The notes under the pieces: generated by a model
The model's input: the letters and a program-made list of their open reading frames with translations, nothing else
Database searches by the model: none
Told to the model about the DNA's origin: nothing
Translations under genes and position numbers: made by a program
NCBI GenBank assembly: GCA_022575985.1
Contig: JAKSXM010000007.1
Span: 60,480,501 to 60,544,500 of the forward strand
Length of the DNA: 64,000 nt
Reading direction: 5' to 3'
Source: Anagrus nilaparvatae
Taxonomy: Eukaryota; Arthropoda; Insecta; Hymenoptera; Mymaridae
Part shown: piece after piece, positions 31,173-41,880 of the stretch
How positions within the stretch are numbered: the first letter of the stretch is position 1
How the letters are laid out: the number at the start of each line of letters is the position of its first letter

Positions 31173-34100
31173 TTATTCTGGTAATTTTGCATTTTTATGA
31201 CCCCATGAATAAGTGTCAGTAGAATTAGGTATAAGGCACCTTTTATTATCAAAAGGACTTAACGCTTTTTTGTTTTCTTTTTGAGTTACAACTTTGTGAA
31301 ACTTAGATCTAATTGAATATTGATCACGATATATTTCTAATGAATTGAATAAACAATTTCTATAATCATCAATTTCAATCGTATTTTTCACAATATTTGA
31401 TTTTACACCTTTTACTTTTTTAATACTTTTTTGATTTTCAATTAATATAACATACATTTTACTCCTTAAACCTACGAATTCTAGAATTATCATTCCATTT
31501 GCTTCATCCTTCATTAAACCTACAATCTTTTTATTATGATGTCCAATACCATATGGATTTGGAATTGGATAGTCGGAGGTATCGAATTCATCAATATTGG
31601 CTTTCATTACCTCGTATACATCTTCATGACATATCTCATAGATTAAACTATCTGTAAATATAAATATAAGTATAAATATAAAATTATAAATACAAATATA
31701 AGTGATATCTTACCTGTATCTGTGTACAAAAGTTTACATTTTTCTGGAAAGACTTTCATCATAAAATTATAATGAAATTTGTATAAAACAATTTTTGACA
31801 AGTCTAATACGCAGAGTCCAATATAAATGGGTTTATTTAAATAAACCTTTGTTTTTTCCATTTCTATCGCTACGCAATTTTCACTAAAAACTGTTAAGCT
31901 GTGGAAATTTGGTTTGGATATAAGATCTTCAGCACCATATCTTCCCAACCATCTGGTTACTAGAGATACATCAACCCTGTTTCGTGGATCTTCCATTGTT
32001 TTTCCTTTTAAAAAATATTAAACGTATTAAAATTATCAAATAATAATTAATGATTTATATTTACCATAAATAGAGTTATTCATCAGCTTATACAAATTTT
32101 TAAGAAATTCATTTGTACATTCTCTTCTTTTTAAGCTATTTAAGTCGATATATTTCTTTAACCATTTGCATTGTTTGAACTTGAGAGCACGATGAATTTT
32201 CTTGAGTATTAATCCATTGTCAATTGCCTGCTTCAGATATGCACTGTGTACAACATATTTTTCTTTATTGTGCAATGTAGTTAAAAGTTTCTTTTCCTTG
32301 GATCCTGGTGGTTTTTCATGGACTGGACAAAATGGTAAATCGTTATGTTTATCTTGATATTTTTCTGGATATTCCAAGTCCACTTCTAATATATATCCAA
32401 CCTCGGAATCTTCATCAACGAAATAATTTGTATTTTTCAAAGCAGTGACCCATTCAAAACCACCATATGGAAGCGAATTCATCATTGCCCAACCATAGAG
32501 GTTATTGACGTCATAGTACATGATATACTTGCTTTCTTCATCCTTATTATAATTTTCCATGTACTTGTTATTAGCCTTAGCATATCTGTTACTGCATTGG
32601 GAAATTCCTCCACGAATTCCCTTCTCGATAAACATGACCATATCAATATCGGTTAAGAGTTCCAATTCAATTTTCGTATACTTGAGCATACAGTCCCAAG
32701 AATATCCAGGAGTTGTATAGTAATGAGCAGGATCAAGTCCATATGTTTCCAAACAGTTGTCTCTAAAGTTTTCGAAAATTTCAGCAAGTAGTAATACATC
32801 GACTTTCAAATAGTAATCTGAATAATCTCCCAGAGTTTTGATGTCATCAAATGAATTCCAGACATTTACAGCATGTTGATAATCTTCAGAACTTACATTA
32901 GATCCCATTAAAGTGCTGTAAAAGTTTTCAATTGGTGGAAGTTGAGTATCTTCTAATTTTTCCAGTGTATCAATATACTCATAAGGGAAAATTCCTTTTC
33001 TGCGCAATAGCATGAATTGATAATCAGATAAATCAGCCAATTCTTTTTTCAAAATTTTTAAACAATCATCAGGAAGATATGATGACAGCTTATCCAATGA
33101 TGAATTCATGAATTTCAGTGAATCAATAAATTTTAAATTGATTATTTTTTTATTTGAAACATGAATAGTTTTAGTAAAAGAAATATATTTTTCTTTTGTT
33201 AAGGGCAATAAGCTTACATGCCCATCAATAGCACAAGCTATATCTTGAATCAAAAAGTGGCTGTCATACCCTGGAAAAATATTTTTTTAAATTAAATTTT
33301 TATTTAAGAATTTAAAAATTTTTATAGCTTACCTGTCAAATTATGAAAAACTACACTGATAGTTCTGCTATCTTTATAGTTCTGGTTACATTCGGAATGT
33401 GCTGCGCCCCTATATTTACCTAGATAAATAATAAATAAATAAATAAATAAATTAAAAAATTAAAAAATTAAAAAATTAAAAAATTTAATTCTTTACCTGT
33501 TAAATGATTGTGATCGAAAACTTTACGTCTAGCTTGATCATTTTTTACAAAATTACCCTCTTCACAAATATGACAAATTTTGGCTTCTCGATGTTTTTTC
33601 ATCGTTTCACCATCCAAAGGTTCCATTTTTTTAAAGTGAGTATACATTATATTCATTTCCTCGGCGATTTCTTGAAGCCTTTCAACGAACCATTTAGCAG
33701 GATTTTCACCTCTATAGCTCTTGTAACCTGATTTGGAATCATCAATATTATTTTTTAAATAATATCCGATGCTGAATGGCTCATGACGTTGAATAATATT
33801 GCCTTCGTTTGATTTTTTTAATACGCTTTCAAAGTCTGCATAAACAATGAAAGGAGCTCTTTCTTTATTTTTAAAATTCTTGAACTTGATGAATTTAAAC
33901 TCATCCTTATCAGGTAATAAGACTTTGCATTTATTTATATTGGAGCAATCTTCTTCATGTTTCTTTAATTTTTGCTCTGATTTAAAATAATGTAAACATC
34001 GATCACAGAAATATTTTTTATGATTATTTTTCGAGACTTGTGTAGAAAGCAGAGCAGATAAATTTCTTATCCATACGTAATGATAGTTTATGCTTTCATT

Positions 34101-35312
34101 CACTTCTGGAAAAAAGTCATATTTTCTTCTTTTTGATAAAATTTGCTCTGTTTTGTTACAAAAGTTCTCTTCCATTAATTCTTCATTATCATCATCAAAG
34201 GTGTTATTATTTTTATAATATCGATCTTCATACCGATCTTGAATTAGAAGTAAATTTATGTGTCTTGGTTTTTTATTTGATGTTAAGTATGTAGTCACTA
34301 CAGTGTATTCATCTTTTTCTAATTCGAGTGAATAAAGATTAATTGAAATATTATTTTTCTTCTCAAAATCAGGAATCAAAATAGATTGAAAAGGATAATT
34401 CAAACTATCAAAATCAATATTCCTATATTCATCAAAATCTGGATATTCTACTGGATCTTCAAACTTTGTATATTCAGTTAGTCGATCTGAATTATGTACA
34501 GGACCAAATTTTTCATATACAAGTGCAGATAAAATTGCCCATTTAAAGCACATATTGTCATTATTTTTAATATTTACACAACCATGTTTACTCTTAATTT
34601 TTTCTGGTAATTTTATGTATGATGAAGCATGTAACGGATTATATTTCATAATAAATAAGTTTAAGAAATTGATTGATACTAAACTCCAACCAGAATCTTT
34701 CTGTTGGAATTCATGCATATCTTTAATCAAAGGTGCTTCAATGTTTTCTTTAAAGAATAAGTTTAAGTCGGTAGCAAATGATAACGATACTGCTTTGGTA
34801 TTAAAGTATTTCATATCTTCATCATTATTTTTTACTAATTTATATGTTGCAGCTAAAACTGAGTAAATTTTTATCATACCGCCGTTTTCATTCAAAACAT
34901 TTGTAATAATTTCAATAAATAACTCTAATGCATCATTAAAAAAATGAAATATATCAATATGGTTCAAATTTTTAATCATACCAGATTTAATATAATCGTT
35001 AAATGCAGAATCTACTTCAATCCATTTAACTCTAATATCATTATCAGAAATACCACTACCAACTTTAATAATTAATTTTTCAAAATCATCTTTTAAGCTT
35101 TTTAAATGGGCTAATGTATGATAACATTTTAGTTTTTGCGGGCCTGTTAAGGCTAGTTTACTTAAATTCTCAACATACTCAATTTGGATATCATTTAATT
35201 CAAGAATAGCTTGAATAATTTCAGTATCATTTGATTCTTTACAAGAATCATAATTTTTTTTCATTTCATCATGAATTTCTTGACATTTAATAATAATATT
35301 AAAGTCTACCAT
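31173..35312 (-). CDS. Protein-primed family B DNA polymerase (Polinton PolB), 5 exons, 1292 aa
   Basis: Replicates the element. Exons (minus): 33497-35312, 33333-33419, 32065-33270, 31714-32004, 31173-31651; introns are 60-77 bp, all GT-AG; total 3879 nt in frame. Each junction rebuilds a conserved motif. 3'-5' exonuclease: Exo I YADFESV (about residue 492), Exo II HNLTGYDSHF across exons 2/3 (about 637), Exo III YLKVDVLLLAE (about 792). Polymerase: motif A DVNNLYGW (about 886), motif B KLMNNSIYGK at the exon 3/4 junction, motif C YTDTDS at the exon 4/5 junction (about 1133). The N-terminal ~450 residues are typical of Polinton PolB, with a segment (NIKNNDNMCFKWAIL) resembling a Cys-protease-like/OTU-like region in this family and a C2H2-type finger (CDRCLHYF...H..DC). 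Start chosen as ATG 35312. All catalytic motifs are intact. Confidence 0.93.
33421..33484. repeat. Microsatellites in PolB intron 1
   Basis: (TAAA)n followed by (AATTAAAAA)n-type repeats fill most of the 77 bp intron between exons 1 and 2. Confidence 0.7.
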
Positions 35313-35326
35313 TATAATTTTATTTC

Positions 35327-35548
35327 CTAACTGTATACACAAAAAGGATATGCTTCTAAACTGTATACACTGTCTAGATAAAGTAATAAAGCTGTTTACA
35401 CTGCCTTAAATTTTTTATTTGGTAATTAAATATTTTATTTGCTTCCAAACTGTATACACTGTCTAGAGAAACTAATAAAGCTGTTTACACTGCCTTAAAG
35501 ATTTTTTTTATTTTATTTGCTTCTAAACTGTATACACTGTCTAGATAA
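35327..35548 (-). promoter_or_regulatory. Three-copy repeat in the PolB 5' leader
   Basis: CTAAACTGTATACACTGTCT-type units recur at about 35351, 35441 and 35519 (with a fourth partial ACTGTATACAC at 35327-35340), each of the first two followed by AATAAAGCTGTTTACACTGCCTTAAA. Spacing is about 80-90 bp. They lie between the PolB TATA/initiator (35586-35621) and its ATG (35312), so they are transcribed leader sequence, possibly binding sites or RNA elements. Confidence 0.7.
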
Positions 35549-35583
35549 TTCTTTTCTAATGTTAGCTTATTCGCTCTCGAAGA

Positions 35584-35621
35584 AAGAATGATTTCTCTCG
35601 CTGAGATTCACTCTATTTATA
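35584..35621 (-). promoter_or_regulatory. Core promoter of PolB
   Basis: TATAAATAG starts at 35621; TCATTC has its A at 35589, 32 bp downstream. An AGTGGGGATA box lies upstream (about 35651-35661), as before the 249-aa and 211-aa genes. Confidence 0.75.
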
Positions 35622-36004
35622 CTTTTTTTGAGGTAGTACTCCCTCTCTAAAATATCCCCACTCCAACTATATATATATATCCCTACTCTTTTTTTTAAAT
35701 GATATATTTATACATTTCCTTGAATTTTTTCAAGGTCATTTTAATTAAAATAAATTAACATTTAATCAATTTTATGCTTTATTTAAATATAATTTTAATT
35801 TTATTTTAGACTTTTTTTAAAATAATAAGAATTTTTTAGCGGTTTTTTTTATTTGTTTAATCTTTTGTTTCAATTAAATTAACTTTTAATCATTTTTTTT
35901 TTAAATTTTATTTCAGACTTTGTTTTAAAAACATGAATTTTTTAATACTTTGGGGGTTTTGTTTTAAATAAAAACAATCATAGATTTTTTTTTTAGTGGT
36001 TTTT
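35622..36004. other. Non-coding spacer upstream of PolB
   Basis: Contains the AGTGGGGATA box, a (TA)n run near 35670-35680 and a long AT-rich stretch. It also receives the 3' end of the next minus-strand gene. No gene seen. Confidence 0.5.
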
Positions 36005-36799
36005 TTATTCATTAATTAAAAAATATTTAAATATATACATTTTTTTTTTTTTTGGTTTTTTTACAGTATTTGGTTCAAGCTTAATGTCACTTTTGATTTT
36101 AATTTTCTTTTCTTTAGGAAAAGGTATGTTTGGTTGAAATTGGCTAGTAGAAGCTTGTTGATTCATTTCGTCTTGAAATAAATCTTCGAATGTAATAGTA
36201 CCTACATCTTGGCTCTCTTGAAATATTTGAGAGAAGGTAATTCCTTCTTGGTTTCCATCAATAACCTCTGACGCTATTGGCTGATATTGTAACACAAATG
36301 GTTGATAAGATGCAACTTCAATTGGTTGTACCTGTGATTGATGATTATCCACAACATCTTCTCCTGCTGATGGTTGTACATCTTCAGACTGTAGTTGAGC
36401 AATAGGTTGTGGTTGAGCAATAGGTTGTGCAAATTCAAAAGATCCTACTGGAGTTGGTGTTGGTGGAGACAGCAATTGAGCTCTTTGCTCAACGCGACGC
36501 ATTTCCATGACTTGTTGCTGCGTGTAAAAACTTAGCTTCTGCTGTGGACCTCCAAGATATTTGAAATACGTTTCACAATTTAATATATACTCTTGAGTTT
36601 TTTTTAATTCATCTTGATTTTCTACCCTGGAATAGTATATTCCAAACCTTGGAGGAAAATAGACTTTATTGATTTCCAAGTCATCGATAAACCCAATAAT
36701 ACTTTTCCCAAGATCGGAATACTTTTCCCAAGTTAATATCATCTTCATGACCAAGATGAACAATGGCACACGAGGTGCAATTTTGAACCCTTTGGACAA
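36005..36799 (-). CDS. Gln/Pro-rich acidic domain in a second frame of the right-end gene
   Basis: An open frame (no credible ATG at its beginning) that overlaps the end of the zinc-ribbon-like frame ending at 36681. It begins in the overlap, continues with a well-formed globular stretch (LGKSIIGFIDDLEINKVYF, then PPRFGIYYSRVENQDELKK) and then a long Gln/Pro/Glu-rich tail (about 36100-36500, e.g. AQPIAQPQPIAQLQ) with acidic patches, ending in a basic stretch (KKIKIKSDIK, then KKPKKKK). This looks like a transactivation-type tail with a nuclear localisation signal. It is very probably the 3' part of the gene at 36681-38304, out of frame by a change in the copy number of a 20 bp tandem repeat (36698-36732). 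Confidence 0.6.
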   Translation of the reverse strand: MSKGFKIAPRVPLFILVMKMILTWEKYSDLGKSIIGFIDDLEINKVYFPPRFGIYYSRVENQDELKKTQEYILNCETYFKYLGGPQQKLSFYTQQQVMEMRRVEQRAQLLSPPTPTPVGSFEFAQPIAQPQPIAQLQSEDVQPSAGEDVVDNHQSQVQPIEVASYQPFVLQYQPIASEVIDGNQEGITFSQIFQESQDVGTITFEDLFQDEMNQQASTSQFQPNIPFPKEKKIKIKSDIKLEPNTVKKPKKKKMYIFKYFLINE

Positions 36800-38304
36800 C
36801 AGCTAAAGGGCTTCCACATTCACAAATATCATTCTTATAGAAGTTTTCAAGTGCATCCTTAAGACCTACTGTATGTATATAATTCAATTCATAACCAGTA
36901 TACTTCTTAATGAATTTCCTATTTTTTTTATCACAATTGATACAACACACATATGGAAGCCCTTCAGAGTTCTCCATGAAAAAAATTTTAACATGGTACA
37001 CATTGTTCATCTTGTCATTGATAATTATCCCATTTGTAGCTTTATTAATTTTATAAAAACAATTGCTAGTATTATCTTCCAAAATTATTTTACTATTAAT
37101 TTTTTTATTCTTTGGTTTGTTTTTAAATTTTTTGAAAGGTTTTTCACCTAAGCGAGGTCCATTTTTGTGTAACGAATGAATTTCAAGCTTTAATGGCTAA
37201 AATAAAATATGAAAATAATTAAAAAAAATTTTAAAGAAAAAATTTTTAAATTACTACTTACTGATTGTAAAATTGGTAATTGGACTTCATAAACATCATC
37301 ATTATCACTATTTTCATTTCCCCTCTCACCATTTACAACTACTTCATCAACATCAACATCAGCTAACGGATCAAGTAAATTCTCTATTTCATCACCTTCG
37401 TTATCATTTACAACTACTTCATCAACATCAGCTAACGGATCAAGTAAATTCTCTATTTCATCACCTTCGTTATCATTTACAACTACTTCATCAACATCAG
37501 CTAACGGATCAAGTAAATTCTCTGTATCCATTTCATCTCCTTTACTATCATCATTTAATTGAAAAAGTTTATTGATGTCGATAAATCTTACTTTATTAAT
37601 ATCAAATTTAGGTAACTGAACGCTTGAGCTGGTATCGATAGATGCAAACTTGTCACTGACATCAGCTAATGGATCAATTGCAATATCGATGGATTGATGC
37701 ATATTCACTTCGTCACAATTGATAAATTCAAAAGTTTCACCATTTTTATTAAAAGTATTTGATATTATACTTAAGTTTTCTTTTTCTTCTTTCTTATTTT
37801 TATTAGATATTTTATTCTCATTTTTATTTGATATTTTACTTAGATTTTCTTTTTCAACTTTCTCATTTGTAACATGTGATGCGAGGCTTCTTTTAGATTT
37901 CTGTGAAAAAAAAATTTGAATGAAATATAGAATAAATTAAAGAACATTATGTTACTCACCAGTTCATTTTTCAAATTTAAATTGAGATGTGATAGAGGTG
38001 AAATATTAGAATGAACCATCGATACTGGATATTGATGATTTTTGATTGATAAGGTTTTTACAGAAACAAGTTTAAATCCATATTCATCTTTTTTTTCTGA
38101 TGACGGTGATGCATTTAAAGATTTTTTATTTTTTCCATTTGAAAACTTATTTGAATGAATCTTTTTTTTATTAGATTTAACAATTTTTTTCTATGAAAAT
38201 AATAATAATTAGAATATAATAAATAATCAATAAAGAAATAAATTACTTACTTTGGTATTTTGAGATTTTTTATCAATCATTATCTTTTTTTTTTTAGTAA
38301 ACAT
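36681..38304 (-). CDS. Multi-exon acidic/zinc-binding regulator-like protein, 4 exons, 479 aa to the frame break
   Basis: Not recognised. Exons (minus): 38251-38304, 37960-38190, 37262-37900, 37196-36681; every junction is GT-AG and phase 0, and the sum is 480 codons with stop. N-terminus is Lys-rich (MFTKKKKIMIDKKSQNTK), exon 3 contains three to four acidic repeats of 23-25 residues (ENLLDPLADVDEVVVNDNEG type), exon 4 has CCINCDKK...CECG...NCTSCA, a possible zinc-binding set. The exon 4 frame then ends at TGA (36681-36683) a few residues after a 20 bp tandem repeat, while a coding-like frame continues in 36005-36799. Start at ATG 38304, 10 nt below an initiator. Acidic repeats, basic stretches and a zinc motif suggest a nuclear regulator of element genes; that is inference. 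Confidence 0.62.
36698..36732. repeat. 20 bp tandem repeat at the frame break
   Basis: AATACTTTTCCCAAG at 36698-36712 and again at 36718-36732, period 20 bp (not a multiple of three). Gain of one 20 bp unit would bring the upstream and downstream frames into register. Confidence 0.7.
37331..37530 (-). repeat. Coding minisatellite, 69-75 bp units
   Basis: Three nearly identical units starting at about 37331, 37406 and 37475 (69 bp apart, the first with 6 extra bases) encode the acidic ENLLDPLADVDEVVV-type repeat. A diverged fourth unit (IDPLADVS) lies near 37670. Confidence 0.85.
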
Positions 38305-38310
38305 TTTTAC

Positions 38311-38345
38311 TTGTGAATATAAGAATTTCTAACCTCAAATTTATA
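38311..38345 (-). promoter_or_regulatory. Core promoter of the right-end gene
   Basis: TATAAATTT starts at 38345; a TTCACA initiator has its A at 38314, 31 bp downstream; leader 10 nt. Confidence 0.55.
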
Positions 38346-38863
38346 GAAATATAAATTTTATACATAAAAAATTTTTAAAACCTACAACTTTATAAACTTT
38401 TTTTTGGATGAAAATAATTATCATTTACTATTAATCTAACTATTGTTTAAAGCATGACATTTGAAATTAAATAAAAAATTATGTTTTATAAGAGAAAAAA
38501 TTCGATCACGTTTTTCCGTTATGCCGGTTTTTTGCAGAAGATTGAAAGAGCGATGAGACGATTAGGAGAGCGCCGCCTATAACTATTAATTATATAAAAA
38601 TTTAGAGATGGCACTACTTCCTTATAAAATTTAAAGATATAAAATTTTGCGGTAAAATTTGAAGCATAAATTTAAAAAGAAAAAGATAAGGATGAAATTA
38701 ATAATTAGATAACGCTGAATTGTTATACACATTAAAAAATAATTTTTTTAAAAATTTCAACTTTACAGACACCCTTGGGGGAGTACCATTCATTACCGAC
38801 ACACCTCTGGGGTAAATCATCCTTGGGGTATGTCTCTGATGGGGTATGTTTCCTCTGAGGGAG
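38346..38863. other. Right subterminal non-coding region of the Polinton
   Basis: AT-rich, no gene, then (from ~38770) G-rich short repeats: GGGGTATGTCTCTGATGGGG and two CCTCTGAGGGAGGTC units leading into the terminal repeat. The left end has fewer of these units. There is no tRNA-like sequence at this end. Confidence 0.6.
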
Positions 38864-38932
38864 GTCTCCTCTGAGGGAGGTCCTGGGTGAGGTAGAACCT
38901 GAGTGAGGTAGAACCGACTTTGCTTATCTACT
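38864..38932. repeat. Polinton right terminal inverted repeat
   Basis: Reverse complement of 21675-21743 without mismatch, followed directly by the second TAAAAA duplication (38933-38938). Confidence 0.92.
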
Positions 38933-41064
38933 TAAAAATGTCAAAAATTGGACATTTTTTGACGTCAGAAACTTGCTGCGGACTAAAAAATGTTTAGAAA
39001 TTATTTAAAAAGGGCATTCCGCATGTTTTTTGGGTCACTAAAAACGATGAAATTGGTTATTTTTATTTATTCTTGACGGATTCAGAGTTATGGGCCAAAT
39101 ATTGTAGTTTGAATTTCCAAATTCAGCATTTTTTTGAGTTAAATGACTGTCAAACATGCAGAAAACTTTTCTGAACCTCTAGAAAGGTAAATTATCATAT
39201 TTTTGTGTTTTTCTAACTAGCGCAGAATTAATTTCTTAGATTTTTTTAAGGGTGCTAGTTTAGTTCAGTGTTACCACAATGTCATAAAATAAGGTTTTCA
39301 GGCAATTTTCCAAATAATGCTGTTATCTTGCAATTCAACCAAAATACTTCCAGTTGGTCTCATTTTTTTTTGCATAATATACACCTTTCAATTCCCGTAA
39401 TCGGCAATTTTTCATCACCGATTCTATCATCGTAATAGTCAATGAACCAAATGCCCATTTTCGGCCCTGAATGACCAATTTTTAAATTGGTGCTAAAATT
39501 TTAATTTTTGATAAAATTGAATTTTATTTTTTACAACAACTTTTTGTAAGTTCCAAATTTCCAAAAATTTCTTACTCGTCCTTTTAGCTTTAGATATTTC
39601 CGAGATATGGTTCTACAAATTTAATGATAAAGTATGATTTTCTTCTATTAAAAGAATGAAATGTAACGCTGATTTTGAGACATTTTAAAACTCATTCTGA
39701 TTGGTCTGTACTTAACAGCTGTTATTCATTTCGAAATTAATACTAACGCGCTCTTACGGTGTACAAATCCTTATACTGTTCTGTTATTTTTAATGGCGCA
39801 TATTTTAAAATTCTGTATTTTATTATTATTTATTTTTTATTTTTTTTTCTTCATTTTGAAAGGGTGAATAATATAATATTATTAACATGATTTTGTACAA
39901 ATAAAATCGAAAATTTGTTTTATTAAATAAATATTTGTTTAAAATTTAAATTGTTTTTCATTTAAAATTGAATTTGAGGGGGTTGGCGCGCTTTAGCGCG
40001 CAGGGGGCGTAGCCCCCTAGTTTTTTAAAAACCTCAAATTGAGACTCTGTCTTTAAATTATCATATCTGCTAAAGGAAAAATTAAAAACAAAGAAGTAAA
40101 CAAATTTTGGAAACTTAAAGTTTTTACAAAATTTATGACGTATAAGACCTATTTATAATGAAAATTTTAATTTTTGTAGCAACTTAAAAATTGGTCATTT
40201 AGGGCCGAAAATGGCCATTTGGCTTATTAACTATTACGATGAGAGGATTGGTGATGAAAAATTGCCGATTACGGGGATTGAAAGGTGTATTTTATGCAAA
40301 AAAAAATGAGACCAACTGGAAGTATTTTGGTTGAATTGCAAGATAACAGCATTATTTGGAAAATTGCCTGAAAACCTTATTTTATGACATTGTGGTAACA
40401 CTGAACTAAACTAGCACCCTTAAAAAAATCTAAGAAATTAATTCTGCGCTAGTTAGAAAAACACAAAAATATGATAATTTACCTTTCTAGAGGTTCAGAA
40501 AAGTTTTCTGCATGTTTGACAGTCATTTAACTCAAAAAAAATGCTGAATTTGGAAATTCAAAATACAATATTTGGCCCATAACTCTGAATCCGTCAAGAA
40601 TAAATAAAAATAACCAATTTCATCGTTTTTATTGACCCAAAAAACATGCGGAATGCCCTTTTTAAATAATTTCTAAACATTTTTTAGTCCGCAGCAAGTT
40701 TTTGACGTCAAAAAATGTCCAATTTTTGACATTTTTACCACTGAAATTAGCTCATAACATTTTGCCTTAAAGAAATAATTCAAAATAAATGTTTCCATCG
40801 TTTTTAGCGACCAAAAAAACTATGAAATACCCCCCGAAATTTTGTTTTTACGTTGCCTTTTAAGTTTAGTAGCTTTAGTCCCTCCCGACGTTCCTGAGCC
40901 CATTTTCAAAAATCGAAAATGCTTTGGCGCTATCCAACGACTAAATATTTTTAGATGCGGTTTACGTAGAACTTATTTTTTCATTAAATGACATCCAAAA
41001 ACGCTTGAGCACCTTAAAAAATCGAAAAGTCGATTTTTTTTTTGGCAGTCTAATATATATATAC
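38933..41064. mobile_element. Right part of the interrupted long-inverted-repeat transposon
   Basis: Continues the element that starts at 21344. 38939-39490 is the remainder of the left arm; about 40190-41064 is the right arm, an inverted copy with few differences; the middle (39490-40190) is unpaired, AT-rich and carries a GC-rich hairpin at ~39976-40019. Summing both sides gives ~2.45 kb with ~0.87 kb arms and no visible transposase frame. Ends read AATATATATATTAGACTGCC / complement. Confidence 0.83.
39976..40019. repeat. GC-rich double hairpin in the centre of the long-inverted-repeat element
   Basis: GGCGCGCTTTAGCGCGC and GGGGGCGTAGCCCCCT form two adjacent short stems in an otherwise AT-rich region. 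Confidence 0.7.
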
Positions 41065-41548
41065 TAGCATAGGTGTGAGGGGGCGGGAGCTCCGCCCCCC
41101 CTGATCTATTCCCGGTGTTGTTTTTATTGATTTTTTATTATTATCATGTTGTTATTGTCCAAAATATATATCAATGCCAAAAAAAATTAACGCCTTGAAA
41201 TAAGCTAAAATTTTTTTCACATAATGTAGACCTTTTATCAGTTCAAATGTGACCAATAAGATAAAATTTGTAGTAAATTCAAAGGAATGGTGTAATTTTG
41301 AAAATGGGACAAATCAGGCTATTTTTGGACCTTGAACAGACATATTTCGGGTCCATGAGGTGCTAGAGAACTAAAACTTTGGCTGAGGGACTTTTTTATC
41401 ACCCCAAACTATACCCTAAAATTTGAGTTGAATATATATAATATATAGTAAAAAATTTTATTTATTTTTTTTTTTAATTTTAAAGAAACGTACGTTTTTA
41501 ATAAAAATTTAACTAAGTACGCATAAATTACATTTTTATATCTTAATA
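41065..41548. other. Non-coding, with GC-rich hairpin
   Basis: GGGGCGGGAGCTCCGCCCCC near 41080-41100 is a stable hairpin; a close relative (GGGGGGGCTCCGCCCCCC) lies near 41895-41918, so these mark ends of related repeats. No gene. Confidence 0.5.
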
Positions 41549-41880
41549 CTATATATATCTGAAAATTTATTTGTTTGTTTGTTTGTTTGTACCCTAATGA
41601 CTCACGAACCATCGAACCGATTGGCATGAAACCGGCGTCAAAATGAAGAAAAAAAAAATGCAGGTGACATAGGCCCTATATTTTTTGATTAGCTATCGTA
41701 GTTTTTGAGATATTTAATTTTTAGCTAATCAGATAATATAGGGCCTATGTCATTCGCATTTTTTTTGCTTCATTTTGACGCCGGTTTCATGCCAATCGGT
41801 TCGGTGGTTCTTGAGTCATTAGGGTACAAACAAACAAACAAACAAACAAACAGACAAATAAATTTTCAGATATATATAGT
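41549..41880. mobile_element. Palindromic element with (TTTG)n/(CAAA)n ends, ~330 bp
   Basis: The left arm (ATATATCTGAAAATTTATTTGTTTG...) and right arm (...CAAACAGACAAATAAATTTTCAGATATATAT) are inverted copies, with the turn near 41690-41710 and the inner arms containing GACATAGGCCCTATATT. No coding capacity. Confidence 0.75.

Larger units (their letters stand above)
21675..38932. mobile_element. Maverick/Polinton DNA transposon, 17,258 bp, apparently near-complete
   Basis: Bounded by 69 bp identical terminal inverted repeats beginning AGTAGATAAGCAAAGTCGGT and flanked by a 6 bp direct duplication TAAAAA (21669-21674 and 38933-38938), the duplication length known for Polintons. It encodes the full Polinton core: protein-primed PolB, chromodomain integrase, FtsK/HerA-type packaging ATPase, adenain-type protease, double jelly-roll major capsid and single jelly-roll minor capsid proteins, plus a phospholipase A2-containing protein. 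Coding frames of these core genes are open, and the interrupted host element can be reassembled exactly across the insertion, so the insertion is fairly young. Capsid genes mean it could also be described as an endogenous virus-like (adintovirus-like) element. Confidence 0.95.
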
